DNA of 64,000 bases from Ipomoea triloba (Eukaryota; Streptophyta; Magnoliopsida; Solanales; Convolvulaceae). The notes under the pieces are model-generated. The model did not search any database. It was not told the DNA's origin and was given only the letters and a program-made list of their open reading frames with translations. Shown here piece by piece: positions 21,592 to 35,800 of this stretch (the first letter of the stretch is position 1; each line of letters begins with the position of its first letter). Where the stretch lies: NCBI RefSeq assembly GCF_003576645.1, contig NC_044923.1, positions 4,036,481-4,100,480 on the forward strand. Direction: 5' to 3'. A program made the translations under genes and the position numbers.

Positions 21592-23966
21592 TTAAAGTTG
21601 GACGAGAAATTGATGACAATTCTTGCGCAAAGTGCACACTACTTCCACTCGCTCAGCCCTTTGCAAAGCTTCTCGAGAGAGACGAGCAGCAGACATTTTG
21701 TCCTCACCAATATTTTCCCACTCATAACATTGAACAAATGCCCCCAATGCCAACGAGACAGTCCTTAATCCCATATTATTCCCGGGACAAGCTCTTCTCC
21801 CCATCCCAAACGGAACAAACTTATAGTTCAACCCTTCTCCCTCCCCAATCATAGCCTCGAATCTCTCTGGCTTGAACTCTCTCGGCTCTTCCCACACCTT
21901 GGGATCACGATGCATAGCCCAAGTATTCACCACTAGTATTGTGTGTTTAGGAACATCGAAACCTGCGACTACACAGTCTTGTAATGAATAATGGGGTATC
22001 AAAAGTGGAACGGGAGGGTATAGCCTTAGAGTTTCATTAACAATGCATCTTAGGTAGGGGAGTTTTGAGAGATCCGACTCATTTAACAAACGTTCATGTC
22101 CTACGTTGTTGTCGATCTCATTTCTTAACTTGCCTAACACCTCTGGTTGAGATAAAAGAAGCGACATTGCCCACTCGATGGTTGCTAATGATGTCTCTGT
22201 TCCTGCCACAAACATAGTCTGCACAAATTTGTTCTAATTCCATTAGTCCAAAGATTTATTTTTCCCAAAATTTTATAATCTTAATGCAAATTGTTTAGAA
22301 TGTGCATGGAGATAACTTATTTCCAATTTTAGACAATGACTTTTAAAGCTATTAAATTTAGCCTTGAATCATTTTCAGTTCTAATCAACCTGTGTGAATG
22401 GTTAACAGTGAGAGTGAAATTAGGGCGGTTAGAATAAGGAAATTCGGACTTTGTTGTTCGGGTGTGAGAAACAATTAGCATAACGGTCATAACTTTCTAA
22501 TTTTACTCTCAATGTTAATGATTTACACAGGAAAAACTAATAGGTAATTACAATTGAAAATGATTTGATACTTAAATCACTAAATTGGTAATTTTAAAAT
22601 GAGCTAATTACTTAAATGATTCCTTGACTATAGCAAAATTACTTATTTAGTCATTGGCTATTTTTTTCACCAATTAAGTCTCTAAACTTTAAAATCTTAA
22701 CCAATTTGGTCTTTTGTTTGTTTTGCCGTAGACATCCTTTAATTCCGGGCCAAATTAATAATTTAGCTATAATCAAGAGATCATTTCAGTAATTAACTTT
22801 TCGGAGAAAATGATGCATGTGATGATCGAAATGGTCCCTAGCTTGACTATAGCAAAATTACAAATTTAATCTCAAGTTAACAAAGGTTTATCGGCAAAAC
22901 AAACAGATGACTAAATTAGTTAAAAATTTTAAAGTTGAGAGATTTAATTGGTAAAAAAAAGTAGTCAATGACTAAATCTATAATGAAATCTATAATTTCG
23001 CTATAGTAAATAAATGACGGGTTAGATGAAAATGACGACAGGCAAGAAGTAGTTTACCAGTATGATACTCATAACAACATCATCTGTGTAAAATTCAGGC
23101 TCCGATTTTTGCAGCCGCAACAGAGTTCCAATCACTGTTGTTTTCTCATCGCCGTCTGAATCCGAAAATCCGACATTTTTCCGGCGAAATTCGTCAAGAA
23201 GGCGGCTGACCAGCTCGATTCTCCTGTCACTAACTGCCGCCATCTTCTTCTCCAGGCCTCCGTACCCAAACCACCTCAAAACCGGGAAGAAATCACAGGC
23301 ATTCATGCCCAGAATACTGGCGAAGAAAAGCTCTCGAAGCCCATCAATTATCTCTCTCCCTTTCTCCCCTCCCATCTCTTCTTCTTCCACAAACCGTTCC
23401 CCGCTTATGATTCTCATCATGGCATTGAAAGTGAACGCGCCGGCCAGAGAGCTGAAATCAACGGCTGAGATTCTTCCGATTTTGGTCCGTCTGAACAGTG
23501 ATCGGATCACCGTCCGAATCTCGTCCTCCCTGATAATTGAAGATCTCTGGAGGCTGGCCGCCGATAACAGCTCGACGGCGGCGAGGCGGCGTTGGGTTCT
23601 CCAGAGATCGCCGTACGGGGCCCACACTAAGGCTTTGTAGTTGAAGGAGAAGTTGTCGCCGGCCATTGTCCGGGGGCGGTTCGCGAAGACGATGTCGTTT
23701 TTGGTGAAGCATTGTTCGACGGCGGACGGGGAAGAGACGACGAGGAAAGAGCGGCGGCCGAACCGGAGGTGAAGAACCGGGCCGTGTTTGGCGGAGAGGG
23801 AGGCGAGGGATTGGTGAAGGGAGTTTTTGATGAGATAGAGGTGGCCGACGATTGGGAGAGCGAGTGGAGTCGGCGGTGGGTTTTTGCCGTGACCGGAAAA
23901 CAACATTCTTATTAGTACGATGAGGAGAACAGATAGTAACGGTGCAATGTAGTATTGGATCTCCAT
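21592..23966 (-). CDS. Cytochrome P450 CYP81-type, complete two-exon gene
   Basis: Minus strand: exon 1 23966-23058, exon 2 22218-21592, with an 839-nt phase-0 intron (ACTG|GTAAAC ... TGCAG|ACTATG). Product 511 aa. An ATG six codons upstream (23984) is possible, but MEIQYY matches the sister genes. Seen in order: membrane anchor (about 5-22), proline hinge [19 protein letters not shown]-helix [14 protein letters not shown]-helix oxygen-binding AGTETS (about 307-313), K-helix ETLR (365-368), PERF, and the heme loop [10 protein letters not shown] with Cys447. Everything needed for a working ER-bound monooxygenase is intact. Unlike the genes at 26876 and 42074 it has no intron after LFRR, so the first two exons are fused. 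Substrate unknown; CYP81s act in flavonoid, lignan and related specialised metabolism. Confidence 0.93.
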
Positions 23967-23984
23967 GTCGGAAATGACAATCAA

Positions 23985-25739
23985 GCTTTTCGAGTGGCTT
24001 CCATGTTATAGGGCGTTGGTTGGAATGAATTGTAATTCGGTGGAAATAAAATAATAATTCAAACTTGTTTGGCAGGGAAAAATAAAATTATTAGGAATGA
24101 GAAGGGAATGAGGGATATAAAAATAAAATGTCATTGTTTAGTAATAATCAAGTAAAATTTGTGGTTCAATGGTACTCGATTGCACTTAAGGGGTGAATTC
24201 GAGTCTCAGTGGGACGATAGTTATAAACAGATACTACACACATAGTAATTCGAGGATAAAATTGCATTTTACCTTATTCCGAGTATACTTTCATACATAT
24301 GTCAGTATATGAATACGAGTATTAGCTTAGCCCTATATAAGGAACCTGCAAAGGGCTTTTTCCCTTCTCTTCTCTAGAAACACCGTACCCTAGAAACCAA
24401 GCTCTCTCCTCTCTCGAAATGATTCAAGATTAAGCAATAAAAGAGATGAATTGAGGGTTAATTTTCTAATCTACATCATGCTTTACATACAACTTCTATA
24501 CATATTTTGTACACTGTAATGCATGAGGGAATTAACATCACCATTAGCCATCTTTGTTAAATGGTGAAATGACAAAAATATAAAGAATGGTGCAATTATC
24601 ATAAACAAATAGAAGTTAAGAATGTAATGAGACAAATTTTAAAAAAAAATATTAAGTTAAAAATGACAATATAACAATAATTAATCACTAAAAGGAAAAT
24701 TTACTATTTCGTTATGTCTGATAGTGTGTTGTCGGTAGCATATAGTGGTACAGACATACAGAACAAGTTTACCAAATTGGCAACACTAAAATGTATGTTC
24801 AAACAACATAGTATTGGACCCCATGTTGAAAGTAACATAACGTATGATACCATACATAGGTGTAACAATGTTGGGGCAATTATTATTATTATGGAGTGAG
24901 TGAGTGACGGCTGCTGGCCACTTTATAGTTAATGTAAGGAGAGTTACATCAATTTTAAGAATGGAATAGTGAGGTAATGAGTGATTTCTGTTATCCTCAA
25001 AATGCAAAGTTTCTCGTCTCTAGAGTTTTCATATTTTGACATAACAGAATTGTGAATGGGTAAATTGACAACTTTTTATGTGTAGACTAGTGCCTAGTGT
25101 TCACAAGAGCCCAATACATTTAGTGAAACTCTCACACTATGCTCGTTAGGATTCAATCTTAAGTTCTTATTCTATGAGTGATTGATGTTAATTTTTTTAT
25201 TTACAAGAAAATGTGTAGCTTCTTTCTAAAAGTATGTTTTAGGTGAAACATACATTGTGACTTTAGCTGATAAAAAATTATAAAAAGACAAACCAATTTA
25301 AGTACGTAATACATAACTTATCGACTTAAATAAAGAAGGCTAATAAGCCACTCCCCAAGGAATTTATCTTAATTCTCTGTGTTAGGAATAGTCTGGTAGT
25401 TTCGCTCTCCACGTTGAAAATGGCAATCTTTTAAAGTGGCTGGTACAAACCAAGAACCTTAACCATTTGAATACTACTTTTGAATATTTGGAGAAAAATG
25501 TGAATATTTTAAAAGGTATTCAGATATATAGCAAATACTAGCTAGTTTGGGAAAAGGTGAGGGATAAAGATGTACAAAAAATTGTCTTTTTTATTTTATT
25601 TAAATTATTAGACATACATCAAAAAACACTTTTTTCTAAACTAGTATTTTGTCTATTTGTCCATTCTTCAAACACATTTCAAAAAAAAAAAAAGAAGTCA
25701 AACTAATACTCTAAGGTGTCTTAATCAAGGAGTGGTTCT
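23985..25739. other. Intergenic DNA upstream of the CYP81 gene
   Basis: AT-rich; no gene. 24340-24430 resembles an LTR-like promoter/UTR remnant ('tatataaggaacctgc...cttctctctagaaac'), weakly. 24714-24840 is described separately. Confidence 0.4.
24714..24840. repeat. Sequence resembling the MULE insertion site before insertion
   Basis: Matches 4570-4690 up to AGTATTGGAC and then reads CCCATGTTGAAAGTA. The MULE's left flank ends ACCCTGTTG and its right flank continues CTGTTGAAAGTA, so this locus looks like a related site without the element. Confidence 0.45.
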
Positions 25740-26240
25740 AGTGCGAAGAGTCTCCTAGATGAAACATGGGGTTAGATCCGAGCCGTTGATCAAATATAGA
25801 TCAACGACTCAAATCAATGAAAATAAATATTAAAAAAAAACTGCTTCCTGGGAATACAAAAGCTAAGTGTTAAAATGGCACACTTAGGTCTTACAATGAC
25901 GCACCTTAAGTATCAAAATGGTGCACCTTAAGTGCTAAAATGACGCACATTCATAGTTAAAAATGCCGCACTTAAGTGTAGAACTTATGCACCTTAAGTG
26001 TATAACTGACGCACCTTAAGAGTTAAAATGACGCACCTTAATAAATTGAACGCACCTTAAACTTTACAATTACGCACCTTAAGTTTTCAAGTGTAAAACT
26101 GATGACACACCTTAAGTTTTAAAATGGCGCATCATAACTCATAAGTGTTAAAACGACGCACCTTAAGCTTTGCAAATATGCATCTTAAGGTTTCGGCAAT
26201 AAGCAAAATTATCATAATGTTACCGCATTTTTTAAAAAAA
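25740..26240. repeat. Degenerate 21-24-bp minisatellite (ACGCACCTTAAG core)
   Basis: From about 25869 to 26195 the words AAAATGACGCACCTTAAG and variants recur more than a dozen times with a spacing of about 21-24 bp. The lead-in ('gttagatccgagccgttgatc') is a common edge of plant non-autonomous DNA elements. No coding frame. Confidence 0.75.
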
Positions 26241-26499
26241 ATTATGTTCATTCTGGGCGATTGATATTGGCAAGATCAATGACTATAATTAATTTGCATG
26301 TTTTACCTGAAGACCTCCTTCGCATTTGATCTGTAGTCTATATAATCATGATCAAATGTGAACTAGGTTTCTCATGATAAGCGTGGACCAATTTAATTGA
26401 TTCATGCATCTAGTATGATCAATGGCTACAAAATGACGGGGTCAATTTTATAAATATTAGTATAAGGGAATTTAATCAATTAGGGATTTCATGCATCTA

Positions 26500-26837
26500 T
26501 TTGTTTAATGTAACAAAACTAATTAGACTAAATATGTTCTTTTTGCAAATTAGCACTAATAACCCAATTACACATGAGACACCACCAAAAAAAAAAAAAA
26601 AAGCGGACACACAATGAAGACGAAGACAATAAGTATTTAGTTAATTGTTTTTAGAAAAGTGCAAATTAAAAAGTAATCTTAATATCAACTATAATGAACT
26701 AATTATCCTATATAATCTTGTATTGATATACTTTAAATTATTCCGTGCTTATTTAAATACAACTTTAAATTATTCCGTGTTTATTTAAATACAAACATTA
26801 AACATTAAATCAGTCCCACATTTCGCTTGTAAAACTA
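26500..26837 (+). mobile_element. Helitron 3'-end fragment next to a CYP81 gene
   Basis: Related to the 3' 400 bp of Helitron copy A, ending TTCGCTTGTAAAACTAG|T just downstream of the P450 stop codon. The same arrangement occurs at 41690-42030 and 4077. Confidence 0.6.
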
Positions 26838-26875
26838 GTATATAAAATAAACATTGAAAACATATGCAACACAAT

Positions 26876-29800
26876 TCAAAGTTGGGAGAGAAATTGAAGG
26901 CAATTTTTGCGCGGCGTGCATATTACTTCCAATCGTTCAGCCTTTTGCAAGATGCTTCGAGATAAATAAGCTTCGCACATTTTATCCTCCTTAGTATTCT
27001 CCCAATCAAAACACTGAATACATGCTCCAAGTGCCAATGAAACAAGCCTTAACCCCATGTTATTCCCGGGACAAGATCTTCTCCCGATTCCAAACGGAAC
27101 AAACTTGTAGTTAAACGACCCTTCTCCTTCCCCTTCCACGGCCTCGAATCTTTCTGGTTTGAATTTCTCCGGCTCTTCCCATACTTGGGGATCGTGATGT
27201 ATAGCCCAAGCATTAACCATCACTGTGGTGTGTTTGGGAACATCGTACCCTGCAACTACACAATCCTGTAGGGAATAATGGGGTAACAATAGTGGCACTG
27301 GAGGGTATAGTCTTAGTGTCTCGTTAATAACGCAACGCAAATAAGGGAGCTTTGAGAGATCAGACTCGTTTAACAAATGTTTGTGTCCTACGTTGTAGTC
27401 AATCTCATATCTTAATTTGCGCAGTACTTCTGGATATGATAGCAGAAGTGACATTGCCCACTCAATTGTCGCTGTTGCTGTCTCCGTTCCTGCAACAAAC
27501 ACCATCTGCCATGCACAATTGCATAAATTTGTTTTAATGTGAGGATTCAATTGTTATATTGTGGACCGGGTCCATAGTGCACTAAACCCTAGTCCAATAT
27601 ACAGAATTTGACTGATACATAATTAATTTTCATAATGCACAAAATTATATAGCTGATGACACACACTTAACATGATACACATAAAAAAGAAATTGAAGAC
27701 AGTGAAGAATTATATTGAAGTAGCTTACCAGTATGATACTCATAATAAGATCATTTGTGTAAAATTCAGGCTCCAATTTTTGCAGCCGCAACAGAGTTTC
27801 AATCACTGGGCTTTTCTTCTTCTCCCTGCAGCTCTTCATCATCTCATCATCACCTTCAGAAAATCCGCCATTATTTCTCCGTCCAAACTCGTCCAGAATG
27901 CCGTTTAAGAACTCAATTCTCTTCTTGTGCAGTGACACCATCTGCTTCTCCAGGCCTCTGTAACCAAACCACCTCAAAACTGGGAAGAAATCGCAAACAT
28001 TCGTGGCAGAGATACTAGCAAAGAAAATCTCTCTAAGCCCATTCACAATCTCTTTCCCTTTTTCCCCTCCAATCTCCTCTTCTTTCACGAACTGTTCCCC
28101 GCTCATGATTCTCATCATAGAATTGAAAGTGAAGATGCCAGCCAGGTTGTTGAAATCCACGGTTGAGTTCCCGTTCCCGTTCTTTGACGCTCTGAAAATG
28201 TTAGTTATTATTATTAACTAACCTAAACTGAAGGATAACTTAAATCCCAAAGAATTTGACTCATAACAACGAAAGCTTTAGAATCGTCTCATGTTAGTGT
28301 TTTGTCTATCACTTCTCTCCTGAATACTAGATAGTGTGTATACAGGAGTTTGAGAGAATTATTTGGGTGATATTCAGTTAAAGCTAAATTGAATATCCTA
28401 AATTACCTAACAGACTAAGGGTGCATTTGGAAGTCCGAAAAATAATTTCCGAGTTTTTGGATGTTTGGCAACCGCGGAAAACCCAGTCAACGAAAAATAA
28501 TTTCCGTTGACAGGGAAAAATAAGGCCAATATGGCAGAAAATGACTTCCGCCCTCCGCCTTTCACAGGACACGTTTCAAAAAGGGCACCGTGAAGGTTTC
28601 CGACGAAAGACGACAGCTACGAGCTTCCAAATGTTTCCGGTGGAAGGTTTCTGCCAGAAACCAAAGTGCTCTGGTTTCCGCCGAAAACGGGGATGGTGTT
28701 TTTTGTTTTGTTTTGTTTTTTAACTATAAATATTATTTTTAATATTATTATAAATATTTTAATTAAATAAAATAATAAAAATATATAATTATACATTTTC
28801 ACTCATTTTTTGAAAAATAAACCAAACACACAAAGACAGTTTTTCAGAATGCAGCCAAATATGGGAAATGAAATCATTTTTGAAAAAATGACTCATTTTC
28901 CTACTTTCCAAACACACCCTAAATTACTAATTCACTTTTTTTTTTTGAGTACTAATTCACTTAATCATTTGCGTGCATCACAACTACTTAATAATACAAT
29001 ACAATATATATTATATTATACTAGTATTTTCACCCGTGCGTTGCACGGAATGAATTTGTTATAATATTTTAAGAAATATTTGAATCGATATACAATTATA
29101 TAAATTATAACATCGAATATGAGTATGAATAAGTGTATAAATGCAATTATAGTATGAGTCTTCCTTGCATGCAACAAATATCACAAAAATTCAGTGTTCT
29201 AAAATAAGTGTATAAATGCAATAGGTAGATACTTTACATTATTGCATCATATTCATTAATTTAATTACTTGTCGATTAGTTATTGCATGATCTTGAGGTA
29301 CACTTATATTTTGATATTCAGTAAGTATAACTATATTAGAGAAAAATTTACATGGGAGGAATGGGATAATCAGTTGAGTAATTGTTGGTTGACCGTAGAG
29401 CGTTGTGTTGGAGGAAGAAGATGATATATAGTGAAGATGATATTGCCCTTCACTATATATCATCTTCTTCCTTCAACACGTTGATATTCTCTGGACAAAT
29501 AACTGTTGGAAAAAATTAGCATAAAATGGCATTTTACTGGCAATATTGTGGTACAAATATATGTGGGGTCCACTTTCGATTTGGGTCGGGTCAAAGTGGA
29601 TTCGTGTTCTTCGTAGTTAGACGAAAAGATTGATATATTGTACGTTCAAAACTGATAATGGGTGAATGAGAAATTGGTTCTCAAAGTTGACCCATTTGAG
29701 TTAGAAAAATTTAGAGAAAAACCTTTCAAGTAACTTTTGTCCCACATTGGTTTGAGAAGTGGTTTGCACCACTACTTATACAAGAGTTTTTCTAAGGCTT

Positions 29801-32800
29801 ATTGAATTGTATAGCATAGAGGCTCTCTCTCGCGCGCAAAGGGGGGGTGCAAATGAAATCCCAAAATGAACTTAAAAAGGCTTGACTCGTGCGCCGACAA
29901 CTGCGGAAAATTGGTTGGCCTTGCGGGTTGAATTATGCCAAATTTTCATATTTTTTACAATAACTATCGGTCTATTTTGGGCGGGAAGTTAAAACTAAAG
30001 ATATTGTTTTTATTAACAGTATAGATTGCATTGCAGAGAAATATATATACTGAATTACTACCATTAGTAATTCTAGTCTAGAATTGTATTACGAATAGGA
30101 ACGTAGGGAAGAATATATTTTATTAGGAATTCTATTTTAATTTACAATTGTATTAGAGATAGGAATTGTATTACCATATTTTACAATATTACACAAACCA
30201 TAATATTATAGGTCTGTTTTGGGCGTGAAGTTAAAACTGAGGATATTGTTTTTATTAATAGTATAGATTGCATTGCAGAGAAATATATATACTGAATTAT
30301 TACCATTAGTAATTATAGTCTAGAATTGTATTACGAATAGGAACGTAGAGAAGAATATATTTTATTAAGAATTCTATTTTAATTTACAATTGTATTAGGG
30401 ATAGGAATTGTATTACCATATTTTACAATATTACGCAAACCATAATATTATAGGTCTGTTTTGGGCGAGAAGTTAAACCTGAGGATATTGTTTTTATTAA
30501 TAGTATCGATTGCATTGCAGAGAAATATATATACTGAATTATAACCATTAGTAATTCTAGTCTAGAATTGTATTACGAATAGGAACGTAGGGAAGAATAT
30601 ATTTTAGAATTGTATTACGAATAGGAACGTAGGGAAGAATATATTTTAGAATTGTATTACGAATAGGAACGTAGGGAAGAATATATTTTCTTAGGAATTC
30701 TATTTTAATTTACAATTGTATTAGAGATAGGAATTGTATTACCATATTTTACAATATTACGCAAACCATAATATTATAGGTCTGTTTTGGGCGTGAAGTT
30801 AAAACTGAGGATATTGTTTTTATTAATAGTATAGATTGCATTGCAGAGAAATATATATACTGAATTATTACCATTAGTAATTCTAGTCTAGAATTGTATT
30901 ACGAATAGGAACGTAGGGAAGAATATATTTTCTTAGGAATTCTATTTTAATTTACAATTGTATTAGAGATAGGAATTGTATTACCATATTTTACAATATT
31001 ACGCAAACCATAATATTATAGGTCTGTTTTGGGCGTGAAGTTAAAACTGGGGATATTATTTTTATTAATAGTATAGCAAGAAACAGCATTTGATAGCTAC
31101 AAGTACCGCTGAGGCAGAATATGTAGCAGTTGGAAGTTGTTGTGCTCAGATTTTATGGATGAAGCAACAATTACTGGATTATGGTGTTGAATGTAAAGAG
31201 GTTAATATTATGTGTGACAACACTAGTGCCATAGCTATTACTCAGAATCCGGTACTACATTCAAGGACAAAGCACATTGACATAAAATATCACTTCATCC
31301 GAGACCATGTTGAGAAAAAGGATATAACTTTGGAATATGTTGCAACGGAGGAGCAACTAGCAGATATTTTCACAAAGGCGTTATGTGAAAATAGATTCTC
31401 TCAACTAAGGTTAGAATTGGGAGTGATAGAATTGGGTTGAACGGTCAAATCTTATCTCCTTGTATTTAGTGCCATGAACTGTTTCGCATGTGAGGAGCGG
31501 TTTCATCAACTTTATGGCAGCTTTGGAGTTACACAGCATTGAATGGTCATTTATTTAGCATCCCGTGACTCAACAGTGCTAAGTTTTTGGGCTATAAATA
31601 GAGGGGTTTTCTCAGCAATTCATGTCATCGACTTCTTCATGGAGAAGAAGAAAGGAAAAGACGATGTACCATTCTGGTATAGAGGAAGGAAATCGGCAGC
31701 CAAGTCCAAAGACTTTCAAGGAGAAAACTATCCAGAATCAACTAAGGGTGAACAGATTGCGGAGTTTCCTGATAATCCAAGCAAGCATCCTATTTCTATC
31801 CAAGGTGAATGGATCCCCAAATGCGTGGAGATCCACAATGATGGGATACTGGAATCAGGAGAAGAGTCTCGTATAAGTGGGACTCTTACAGCTGCACATT
31901 CCGGAAAAGGATCTCCCTCAACCAAATGGAGAACCAAGGAAAAGGGAGATGGAGCCTGTGAGGAGTGCAGCAGCGGAGAGGTAGAGAAGAACAAGAAGAA
32001 TTAGCCACCTCTAGTTCTGTTACTAGAATAAATAGGATTTTAGATGGCTAGTTCCTGCTCTAACGTTAGATTTCTATATGGCTTTCCAAGGCCAAACAAA
32101 AGTTTCTAGGAAATCTAATAGTATATTGATTCATATGTAATGTATCTGGAAATCACTAAGTGAACTTAAGGATATGTTCCAAGTGATATCTTTTGGATGA
32201 ATCAATCTTGTTCTTCTTGCAATCTGTGTTCAACAAGTAGTTCGAGAGATACTTAATCAGTTTGCCTATATATACTTTATGTCTCGAAGAAGGGGAGCTC
32301 GAGAGATCACTTCGAAAGATAACAAACTGGTTCTGTGTGTATCTCTAAATGGAGGAATAAGGAGGGTTAGGGATCAATCACTCAGGGGGAAGATCCTTAA
32401 CCATTTGAATGCGTTGTTATTGGATATACCAGATCAAGACGGAGGAATAAGGAGGTTTAGGGATCAATCACTCAGGGAGAAGATCCTTAAACTAGTACAG
32501 CTGAATGTTCACCTTCGAAAGGTGAAACTAATGTGTTCAACGGATATATGTGGAACGGCTATTAATGTTAACCACATGGTCTTCGGTTACTGACGGTTTT
32601 CCAAATTTTAAGGGCACTATCTTGATTAATGGGAGCATGCTTCAGTTATCTTATCTTATAACCCCACTTTTAAGGAGCATGCTTCAGTTATCTTATCTTA
32701 TAACCCCACTTTTAAATTCTAAACCGTAGTTATCTTATCTTATAACCCCACTTTTAAATTCTAAACCGTCACATACTTATCTTATAACCCCACTTTTAAA

Positions 32801-35800
32801 TTCTAAACCGTCACATACTTTCCCAAAAATACCCTTTTTAAATTCTAAACCGTCACATACTTTCCCAAAAATACCCTCACCATATGTTATACTCCTAACC
32901 GTTATAAATGGGTATTTCTAACCTTTCACCTCTTTTAAATCAACCGGGATCACCTGTCGGGTCAAACTCTCAACCCTACCCATATATTCGACCCAAATCC
33001 ACAAGATATAAAAGCCAAATCCATCATCCTTACCCGGATTCAAGCTCAAACCGAATATCCAAAATCCCCAATTTACAAACACTGTACACATTCCCTCCAA
33101 AACACCAAGCTATCAACAATGGCGTCCGAATCATCTTCTTCAACCTCATCTTCTGAAGCTTACTAGAAAGAGTTGGCCCATATTCGAACTCTCATCAAGC
33201 AAGTCAAGGCGGGGAGCATCCTTGACAGAGAAGGTTTCGTCAATCACTCGACGAACCCAAAGCAGACGGAGAAAGTCCTCAAGAAGTTCGAAAAGGTCAG
33301 GCTCATGAAATACATGACGCATGATTATCGAACCATCCACGACCTCGACTACACCGAATGGTTCGCGAATGCTAAGGTCACAAAGGGCAAGATTGAGAGC
33401 CGGTTCAACGAAATTGATATCACAACATCAGTTGGTGACCTAAGGGCAGCATTCGATTTTGCTGCATCAGAGGAGATAGTCAAGCACCTCTCGGATTACA
33501 ATTTGAACAAGCAAGCTTTTTGGGGCAAAATCCAACTGGAGAATGCACCGTCCAGCGCAACCTCTGCCCTCCGCAAATACCATCTGAAGGAGAGGTTTGC
33601 TATTGCAGCTGATCTCATCATGAAATTCATCCTCAGCAAGGCATCTGGAACCGATGAGATCAATCTGGACATCCTCAAAATCCTCCATGCCATCTGGAAC
33701 AACGTTCAAATGGACTGGGCGCACATCATCTTCAACTTTCTAAAGCACCCAAGTCCCCTCCGACTAAAGGTACTTCTCAACCTTCTTCTCCTCCTTTTGA
33801 TTATTATCGACAGGCCGAAGAAGCTTTCGTTGGCGAGGTGCGCCAATTCATGGCCGATCAATCTCAGAAGATGGCTCAAATTGAGCGCATACTCACTGTT
33901 GTTCGCAACGCATCAATGCCTGCTGCTGGTACAAATGAATCCCAAGCCAGCCATGCAGAACTTCTCGAACAAGCGGAGTGGGCTGAAGATGCAGCACGAC
34001 GAGCCGCAAATGAGGCTGCGGAAGCTCGAGCAGAAACTGCAGGAGTAAAGGCTGAAGTGGCAGAACTAAGAGCTGAACTTCGAGCCTTCCAGAACTACAG
34101 TGAACTTCGACAGGACGTAATCAAAGCACTACTCGATGATCTGTCGAACCAAGTACCTGCCCAGCTTCAATTACTTTTCGAAGGTATGTCCACTCTCCTT
34201 TCCCGTCAGGATGATGCCAACAAGGGGGAAAATCAAGGGAATCAAGGGCCAAGAGGGACATCCACAAGCAAGAAAAGGGCAGCCAGTGAACCATTAACCA
34301 CTGGACCTCCTCCGAAAGTTCCNACCCCACTTTTAAATTCTAAACCGTCACATACTTTCCCAAAAATACCCTCACCATATGTTATACTCCTAACCGTTAT
34401 AAATGGGTATTTCTAACCTTTCACCTCTTTTAAATCAACCGGGATCACCTGTCGGGTCAAACTCTCAACCCTACCCATATATTCGACCCAAATCCACAAG
34501 ATATAAAAGCCAAATCCATCATCCTTACCCGGATTCAAGCTCAAACCGAATATCCAAAATCCCCAATTTACAAACACTGTACACATTCCCTCCAAAACAC
34601 CAAGCTATCAACAATGGCGTCCGAATCATCTTCTTCAACCTCATCTTCTGAAGCTTACTAGAAAGAGTTGGCCCATATTCGAACTCTCATCAAGCAAGTC
34701 AAGGCGGGGAGCATCCTTGACAGAGAAGGTTTCGTCAATCACTCGACGAACCCAAAGCAGACGGAGAAAGTCCTCAAGAAGTTCGAAAAGGTCAGGCTCA
34801 TGAAATACATGACGCATGATTATCGAACCATCCACGACCTCGACTACACCGAATGGTTCGCGAATGCTAAGGTCACAAAGGGCAAGATTGAGAGCCGGTT
34901 CAACGAAATTGATATCACAACATCAGTTGGTGACCTAAGGGCAGCATTCGATTTTGCTGCATCAGAGGAGATAGTCAAGCACCTCTCGGATTACAATTTG
35001 AACAAGCAAGCTTTTTGGGGCAAAATCCAACTGGAGAATGCACCGTCCAGCGCAACCTCTGCCCTCCGCAAATACCATCTGAAGGAGAGGTTTGCTATTG
35101 CAGCTGATCTCATCATGAAATTCATCCTCAGCAAGGCATCTGGAACCGATGAGATCAATCTGGACATCCTCAAAATCCTCCATGCCATCTGGAACAACGT
35201 TCAAATGGACTGGGCGCACATCATCTTCAACTTTCTAAAGCACCCAAGTCCCCTCCGACTAAAGGTACTTCTCAACCTTCTTCTCCTCCTTTTGATTATT
35301 ATCGACAGGCCGAAGAAGCTTTCGTTGGCGAGGTGCGCCAATTCATGGCCGATCAATCTCAGAAGATGGCTCAAATTGAGCGCATACTCACTGTTGTTCG
35401 CAACGCATCAATGCCTGCTGCTGGTACAAATGAATCCCAAGCCAGCCATGCAGAACTTCTCGAACAAGCGGAGTGGGCTGAAGATGCAGCACGACGAGCC
35501 GCAAATGAGGCTGCGGAAGCTCGAGCAGAAACTGCAGGAGTAAAGGCTGAAGTGGCAGAACTAAGAGCTGAACTTCGAGCCTTCCAGAACTACAGTGAAC
35601 TTCGACAGGACGTAATCAAAGCACTACTCGATGATCTGTCGAACCAAGTACCTGCCCAGCTTCAATTACTTTTCGAAGGTATGTCCACTCTCCTTTCCCG
35701 TCAGGATGATGCCAACAAGGGGGAAAATCAAGGGAATCAAGGGCCAAGAGGGACATCCACAAGCAAGAAAAGGGCAGCCAGTGAACCATTAACCACTGGA

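Noticed and set aside
21336..21854. 172-codon plus-strand frame rich in Asn/Asp
   Set aside because: Its second half is antisense to the P450 last exon and the first half is an AAC/AAT-rich low-complexity run.
30564..30689. CRISPR-like regular repeat
   Set aside because: Plant DNA; the repeats are contiguous 42-bp tandem units without spacers.
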